Source: an uncultured Pontibacter sp.
GTDB lineage: Bacteria > Bacteroidota > Bacteroidia > Cytophagales > Hymenobacteraceae
Assembly: GCF_947499215.1 (NCBI RefSeq)
Contig: NZ_CANMNI010000001.1
Coordinates: 1,445,523 to 1,509,522 of the forward strand
Reading direction: 5' to 3'
Length of the DNA: 64,000 nt
The notes under the pieces were generated by a model that saw only the letters and a list, made by a program, of their open reading frames with translations, made no database searches and was not told where the DNA came from. How positions within the stretch are numbered: the stretch's first letter is position 1; the number at the start of each line of letters is the position of its first letter. This document shows, in pieces, positions 59,352 to 64,000 of the stretch. The translations under genes were made by a program, and so were the position numbers.

Positions 59352-59385
59352 GTGCAGCTCCGCATAGGGCTGCACTTGTTGTTTC
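59352..59385 (+). terminator. hairpin after the GH3 gene
   Basis: GTGCAGC (59352-59358) pairs with GCTGCAC (59369-59375), then TTGTTGTTT. Confidence 0.6.
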
Positions 59386-59403
59386 CTACCACCTTATAGA
59401 ATC

Positions 59404-60552
59404 ATGAAAATCGGAATAGTTTGTTATCCTACCTTCGGGGGAAGCGGCGTGGTCGCCACAGAACTCGGCAAGGAACTGGCGCTCAAAGGCCATCAGGTAC
59501 ATTTTATCACCTACAGTCAACCTGCCCGCCTCGATTTTTTTAACGAGAACCTGTTCTACCACGAGGTATACATCCCGTCGTACCCACTCTTCCAGTACCC
59601 GCCTTACGAATTGGCACTGGCCAGCAAGATGGTAGACATCGCCCGCTTTGAGAAGTTGGACGTGCTGCATGTGCACTATGCCATCCCCCATGCGTCGGCA
59701 GCCTACATGGCTAAACAGATCCTGCGCACCAAGGGCATTTACATCCCGGTGATTACAACTCTGCACGGTACGGATATCACACTGGTAGGCAAAGATGCGT
59801 CGTTTGAGCCGGTGGTAACGTTCAGTATCAACCAGTCAGATGGCGTAACGGCGGTGTCGGAGAGCTTGCGTACCGAGACCTATGAATTCTTCCAGATCGA
59901 AAAAGAGATTGAGGTAATCCCGAACTTCATCGACCTGAACAAATTCAAGCGCCAGAAGAAAGAGCACTTCAGGGCGGCGATCAGCCCCAATAACGAGAAG
60001 CTGTTGGTACACACCTCCAACTTCCGGGGTGTGAAGCGTGTCGAAGATGTGATCCAGATCTTCGCAAAGGTACGCGAGAGAATGCCTTCCAAGCTCTTGC
60101 TGGTGGGAGACGGACCAGATCGTCCTAAAATGGAAAAGCTTTGCCGCGACCTGAAAATCTGCAACGATGTGCGCTTTTTAGGCAAACTGGAAGCCGTGGA
60201 GGAAGTACTTTCCATCGCCGACCTGTTCCTGATGCCATCCGAAAAGGAAAGCTTTGGTTTGGCCGCACTCGAAGCGATGGCCTGCGAGGTGCCTGTTATC
60301 TCGACCAATGCCGGCGGTATACCTGAGCTGAACACCCACGGCGTAACCGGCTTTGTGAGCGAAGTAGGCGACGTGGATGACATGGTGAAAAATGCCCTGC
60401 ACATCCTCGACGATGCCAACCTGCCGACCTTCAAAGCAAATGCTCTAGCCCGCGCCCACGATTTTGACATCGAAAAAATTGTGCCGCTCTACGAGCAATT
60501 CTATCAGCGCATTATCGACGCGCAACTGGCTGAGACAGGCAACCCTCTGTAA
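59404..60552 (+). CDS. bshA: N-acetyl-alpha-D-glucosaminyl L-malate synthase (bacillithiol synthesis)
   Basis: 382 residues, GT4 glycosyltransferase of the BshA type. N-terminus MKIGIVCYPTFGGSGVVATE, LHVHYAIPHA, TLHGTDITLVG, and donor-binding EKESFGLAALEAMACEVPVI with the E-x7-E motif. It joins GlcNAc from UDP-GlcNAc to malate, the first step to bacillithiol. Monocistronic; other bsh genes are not here. Confidence 0.93.
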   Translation: MKIGIVCYPTFGGSGVVATELGKELALKGHQVHFITYSQPARLDFFNENLFYHEVYIPSYPLFQYPPYELALASKMVDIARFEKLDVLHVHYAIPHASAAYMAKQILRTKGIYIPVITTLHGTDITLVGKDASFEPVVTFSINQSDGVTAVSESLRTETYEFFQIEKEIEVIPNFIDLNKFKRQKKEHFRAAISPNNEKLLVHTSNFRGVKRVEDVIQIFAKVRERMPSKLLLVGDGPDRPKMEKLCRDLKICNDVRFLGKLEAVEEVLSIADLFLMPSEKESFGLAALEAMACEVPVISTNAGGIPELNTHGVTGFVSEVGDVDDMVKNALHILDDANLPTFKANALARAHDFDIEKIVPLYEQFYQRIIDAQLAETGNPL

Positions 60553-60570
60553 GTCAGAAACAAAAAATAG

Positions 60571-60607
60571 AAAAATCCGGCCACTATACCTGTTGCCGGA
60601 TTTTTTT
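60571..60607 (+). terminator. bshA terminator
   Basis: AAAAATCCGGC (60571-60581) pairs with GCCGGATTTTT (60595-60605), then T residues. Confidence 0.9.
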
Positions 60608-60613
60608 ATGCCT

Positions 60614-60905
60614 TATATTTACTTTGGTGTGTTATTTCATTATCCCACTACTATATATTTACTTTGGTGTGTTATTTCATCATCCTACTACTGTCATCTC
60701 GACGTAAGGAGAGATCTAGAGATGTTAGCACAACCCTACCCCTCTCAAGAGGAAATCTTCTTACAGAGTATAATGCCCTCATCGCGTCCCGCGAATGTGA
60801 GCTATTGGGCGGACTCTGGCCGCTTCAGTTTGTGCCTTTCGGCATAAGTGGCGGGACGCCACTGGATACCTCACACTCGCCAGAGGCGAGCGAGGGCAAA
60901 TTTTA
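60614..60905. repeat. tandem duplication and repeat-rich spacer
   Basis: A 40-bp direct tandem duplication (60614-60653 and 60654-60693, TATATTTACTTTGGTGTGTT...), then TCATCTCGACGTAAGGAGAG (60694-60713), a word typical of Bacteroidota intergenic repeats, and two small hairpins: GTGGCG/CGCCAC (60848-60862) and CTCGCC/GGCGAG (60876-60890). No credible gene. Confidence 0.6.
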
Positions 60906-60928
60906 ATTGAGTACTTACCCTACCCACC

Positions 60929-62821
60929 ATGGCAAAAGACAAATACTACATCATTGACTTCGACAGCACTTTCACACAGGTAGAGGCGCTCGACGAGTTG
61001 GGTGAAATCACCCTCGAAGGTGAGGAGAATAAAGCAGAGATTCTGCAGCAAATCCGGGATCTGACCAACGGGGCCATGGAAGGAAAAAGTTCTTTTACCG
61101 AAGGTCTGTCTAAGCGTCTGGCCTTGCTAAAGGCGAACCGCCGTCACCTGAAGCCGCTGATTCAGCTTTTGCAAAACAGAGTATCGGATTCCATCAAACG
61201 CAACAAAGAGTTCTTTCAGGCCTATGCTGACAATATCCTGATCGTGTCGAGTGGGTTTAAAGAGTTCATTACCCCCATCGTGACCGAGTATGGCATTAAA
61301 GAAGAGAATATTTATGCCAATACCTTTAAGTTTGACGAACAAGGCAATATCATCGGCTTTGACGAAGAGAACTTGCTTTGTCTGGACAGAGGCAAAATAA
61401 AGCTACTCGAAGAACTGGCGCTGGAAGGTGATGTATACGTCCTAGGTGATGGCTATACCGATTATGAAATTAAGGAAGCGGGACTGGCTAACAAGTTCTA
61501 TGCTTTCACAGAGAATGTGGTGCGCGACAGTGTGGTAGCCAAAGCGGATAATGTGGCCCCGAGTTTGGACGAGTTTCTGTATCAGCATAAACTGCCCATG
61601 GCCATCTCCTACCCTAAAAACCGCATTCGGGTATTGCTTTTGGAGAACGTGCACCCTAAGGCCGTTGAGCTGTTCAAGCGCGAAGGCTACCAGATTGAAA
61701 CCGTATCAGGGGCTCTGAGCGAGGACGAACTATGTGAGCGGATCAAGAATGTGTCAGTGCTGGGTATACGTTCTAAAACGCAGGTAACCAAGCGGGTGCT
61801 TGAGCATGCCAACAAACTGATGTGTATCGGCGCTTTCTGCATTGGCACCAACCAAATTGACCTCACTAGCTGTCTTGATGCGGGTGTAGCGGTGTTCAAC
61901 GCGCCTTACAGCAATACCCGCAGTGTAGTAGAACTGGCTATTGGCGAGATCATTATGCTCTGCCGCAATGTGGTGGATAAGAGCACCAAAATGCACCAAG
62001 GCATTTGGGACAAATCAGCTACGGGCAGTGTGGAGGTACGCGATAAGAAACTGGGTATAGTGGGCTATGGTAGCATTGGGGCACAGCTGTCTGTTTTGGC
62101 TGAAGCACTAGGTATGGATGTGTACTATTATGATGTAATAGAACGCCTCCAGCTCGGCAATGCCCGTAAATGCGAGACATTGAAACAGCTACTTGAAATA
62201 TCGGACATTGTGACTTTGCACGTGGACGGCCGCACCAGCAACAAAGGGATGTTTGGAAAAGAAGAGTTTGCAGCCATGAAGGACGGTACCATCTTCCTAA
62301 ACCTGAGCCGTGGCCATATCGTGGATTTACCCGCCTTAGTAGAAGCCATTAAATCGGGAAAAGTACGTGGCGCAGCGGTGGATGTGTATCCTTATGAACC
62401 TGCCACTAATAACGAGGAGTTTGTGAGCGAACTGCGCGGCCTGCCCAATGTTATCCTGACGCCGCACATTGGCGGTAGTACCATGGAGGCGCAAGAGAAC
62501 ATCGGCACCTTTGTTCCGAACCGGATTATGGAGTACATCAACACGGGTAACAGTTATCAGAGCGTGAACTTCCCGAATATCCAGCTGCCGGAGCTCAAAA
62601 ATGCACACCGCCTGATCCATATTCACCAGAACGTGCCGGGTGTGCTCGCCAATATCAACAGCGTGCTGGCTGGAAATCAGGTTAACATACTAGGCCAGTA
62701 CCTCAAAACCAATGAACAGATCGGTTACGTGATCACGGATATCGATAAGTTATATGATAAGAAAGTGATCGAGGACATGAAGCGGGTACCGGCTACGATC
62801 AAGTTCAGGATTTTGTATTAA
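60929..62821 (+). CDS. serA: fusion of HAD phosphatase (SerB-like) and phosphoglycerate dehydrogenase (SerA)
   Basis: 630 residues. 1-225: HAD phosphatase of the phosphoserine-phosphatase type, with DFDST (D10, D12), SSGFKEF, LGDGYTDYE. About 230-540: D-3-phosphoglycerate dehydrogenase with GIVGYGSIG (about 376), LSRGHIVD, EPA and LTPHIGGST carrying Arg, Glu and His catalytic residues; about 555-630: ACT domain (VPGVLANINSVL), where serine feedback usually acts. Steps one and three of serine synthesis in one chain, without the SerC step. The TTAA at 62818-62821 serves as stop on both strands with the convergent gene. Confidence 0.93.
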   Translation: MAKDKYYIIDFDSTFTQVEALDELGEITLEGEENKAEILQQIRDLTNGAMEGKSSFTEGLSKRLALLKANRRHLKPLIQLLQNRVSDSIKRNKEFFQAYADNILIVSSGFKEFITPIVTEYGIKEENIYANTFKFDEQGNIIGFDEENLLCLDRGKIKLLEELALEGDVYVLGDGYTDYEIKEAGLANKFYAFTENVVRDSVVAKADNVAPSLDEFLYQHKLPMAISYPKNRIRVLLLENVHPKAVELFKREGYQIETVSGALSEDELCERIKNVSVLGIRSKTQVTKRVLEHANKLMCIGAFCIGTNQIDLTSCLDAGVAVFNAPYSNTRSVVELAIGEIIMLCRNVVDKSTKMHQGIWDKSATGSVEVRDKKLGIVGYGSIGAQLSVLAEALGMDVYYYDVIERLQLGNARKCETLKQLLEISDIVTLHVDGRTSNKGMFGKEEFAAMKDGTIFLNLSRGHIVDLPALVEAIKSGKVRGAAVDVYPYEPATNNEEFVSELRGLPNVILTPHIGGSTMEAQENIGTFVPNRIMEYINTGNSYQSVNFPNIQLPELKNAHRLIHIHQNVPGVLANINSVLAGNQVNILGQYLKTNEQIGYVITDIDKLYDKKVIEDMKRVPATIKFRILY

Positions 62822-63351
62822 AACACCTGCCCGATCTCCTGCTTCAGATAGCTGATGGCTTTGGCGGTTGGGTCGATTTCACTATTGAGCACGTTTTCCA
62901 GAATGCGCTTGGCCAGTTCAGTGCCTTTTGCCTTTTCATCGAGGCTTTGGAAAGATTTGTTGATCAGGTTCACGACTTCTTCGCGGGCATGCCTTACCTT
63001 TTGCCATGACTGCTCGGTCATGTATACCTGCTGCGACATGTTGTGATTGAACTCATTTCTTATTTCAGTGAGCAAGATGCGGTGATATTCGGCGGCAGTG
63101 TGGCCTCCCCCACTCACACGCAATAGGAGGTTGCTTGGCGTGATGCGCTCCAGCAGCAGCACAATGCGTTCGTAGGCCTGCAGCCGGATAGGCGTTACCA
63201 CTTCAGAACTTTTGTGCCGAAGCTCCAGCAAGCGCAGCTTATAATCTCTCTCCAAGAACTTTTTAAGCATCGAGTAAGCCACTGCGGCCACCAGTATGGC
63301 AGGTATAGAAATTCTGAGTATGTCGAGTATAATGTTGGTTCCTTCTTCCAT
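62818..63351 (-). CDS. uncharacterised membrane-anchored protein
   Basis: 177 residues; family not recognised. N-terminal transmembrane segment (about 9-28, ILRISIPAILVAAVAYSMLK), then a basic/coiled helical cytoplasmic part with IVLLLERITPSNLLLRVSGG and EEVVNLINKSFQSLDEKAKG. No enzymatic motif. Ends overlapping the serA stop. Widely found as hypothetical in this phylum, to my knowledge without assigned role. Confidence 0.75.
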   Translation of the reverse strand: MEEGTNIILDILRISIPAILVAAVAYSMLKKFLERDYKLRLLELRHKSSEVVTPIRLQAYERIVLLLERITPSNLLLRVSGGGHTAAEYHRILLTEIRNEFNHNMSQQVYMTEQSWQKVRHAREEVVNLINKSFQSLDEKAKGTELAKRILENVLNSEIDPTAKAISYLKQEIGQVF

Positions 63352-63507
63352 TAGGGTATGTTTTGAACCTTAAATATCGGAAAAAATTAATTTAGGTTGG
63401 CATGAATCATTTTTTGGGTATGGCTGTTTAGCTATTACAAAGGAGAGTCGCAGCAAAATTGAGAGTAATTCCGTAAATTGCGACTCCATTTCAAATTAGA
63501 ACAGACT

Positions 63508-63855
63508 ATGGCAACTGAAACAAAAACTGCACCGATAGCGCTTACTGAAAAAGCACTGGCTGAAGTTAAGAATATAATGCAAGAGAAGAACGTACCGGCT
63601 GAATACGGCCTGCGCATTGGCGTGCAGGGCGGTGGCTGCTCTGGTATGTCGTACCTGCTGGGCTTTGATAAAGTGAAGGACACTGATGAAGTTTACAACC
63701 TCGACGGTCTGAACCTGATCATGGACAAGAAGCATGCGATGTATGTACTGGGTATGGAAGTTGATTTCCAAGACGGTTTGAATGCCCGTGGTTTCGTTTT
63801 CAACAACCCACAAGCCAAGAGCACGTGCGGTTGCGGAAGCTCTTTCTCTGCATAA
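63508..63855 (+). CDS. iron-sulfur cluster assembly protein, HesB/IscA family
   Basis: 115 residues. A-type Fe-S carrier: three conserved cysteines C44 (GGCSGM), C107 and C109 (CGCGSSF). It binds and passes Fe-S clusters. Start at ATG 63508; the frame extends to 63478 without homology. A terminator follows. Confidence 0.92.
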   Translation: MATETKTAPIALTEKALAEVKNIMQEKNVPAEYGLRIGVQGGGCSGMSYLLGFDKVKDTDEVYNLDGLNLIMDKKHAMYVLGMEVDFQDGLNARGFVFNNPQAKSTCGCGSSFSA

Positions 63856-63887
63856 GCATACCTTTCTTTCTCTTTAGTAGAAAGACG

Positions 63888-63918
63888 AAGCCCGGCCAAT
63901 TGGTCGGGCTTTGTTGTT
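63888..63918 (+). terminator. terminator of the IscA-type gene
   Basis: AAGCCCG pairs with CGGGCTT around a CCAATTGG centre, then TTGTTGTTTTT. Confidence 0.8.
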
Positions 63919-63919
63919 T

Positions 63920-64000
63920 TTATGGGTGAATTAAATCTTTCAAATAGACGAAAATCATAGCTATTAGAAAAACGGCAAGCATGGCCCCCAACAGTATAGC
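63920..64000 (-). CDS. C-terminus of a membrane protein (partial)
   Basis: The minus strand reads AILLGAMLAVFLIAMIFVYL then KDLIHP and stop TAA (63920-63922): one strongly hydrophobic segment and a short charged tail. Its 5' end is beyond the window. Reading frame continues to the edge. No family can be named. Confidence 0.6.
   Translation of the reverse strand, partial: AILLGAMLAVFLIAMIFVYLKDLIHP

Overview
The window reads as chromosomal DNA of a Bacteroidota member, probably order Cytophagales and close to Hymenobacteraceae (Pontibacter-like; the genus is inference). Support: a type IX secretion sorting tail on the large nuclease at 29919-33296, a PorD/DUF4835-type gene, TAnnTTTG promoter boxes with little Shine-Dalgarno use, bacillithiol synthesis (bshA), and the gene order ostA-bamD-rpoZ-coaBC-DUF4835-recN-fabI.

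Layout. 1-2500: edge of an integrated element, with a frameshifted ArdC-like gene and a tyrosine integrase whose upstream region carries two strong inverted repeats, next to tRNA-Ser(UGA). 2700-8000: envelope and housekeeping genes (BrkB-like, thioesterase, mltG, Sua5/YrdC, LpxL-like acyltransferase, WbqC). 8100-14530: clpC, acyl-CoA carboxylase beta, an M42 peptidase and a metal-receptor protein. 14546-18538 (-): aromatic pathway operon, DAHP synthase/chorismate mutase - aroB - aroA - unknown. 18712-24470: proline dehydrogenase, then an envelope/stress cluster: acidic lipoprotein, ECF sigma factor, membrane-tethered trypsin-like protease, fasciclin lipoprotein, YflT-like protein, DUF4142 lipoprotein. 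24527-35941: arylesterase, Ctp protease, gamma-glutamyltransferase, T9SS nuclease, Cys/Met PLP enzyme, an orphan. 36587-40673: lysS, three YtxH paralogues, a Kazal inhibitor, a cupin. 40916-49103 (-): the cell-envelope/CoA/DNA-repair cluster, with a small Hfq/Sm-like gene inside it and a frameshift splitting coaBC. 49269-63855: tilS, mdh, two rhomboids, mutL, a GH3-serine hydrolase fusion, bshA, a phosphoserine phosphatase-phosphoglycerate dehydrogenase fusion, an IscA-type protein, and the C-terminus of a membrane protein at the right edge.

Most worth following up: (1) the word AGGTATA/TATACCT occurs more than 80 times (about 8 expected), in genes and between them, on both strands, and not in the first 2.7 kb; (2) a ~200-bp dispersed repeat at 36217 and 52012 keeps two interleaved complementary pairings with compensatory changes, as a pseudoknot would; (3) a 76-residue Hfq/Sm-like protein; (4) an ECF sigma factor paired with a one-piece anti-sigma-like/transmembrane/serine protease protein.

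No rRNA, CRISPR array or complete insertion sequence was seen.
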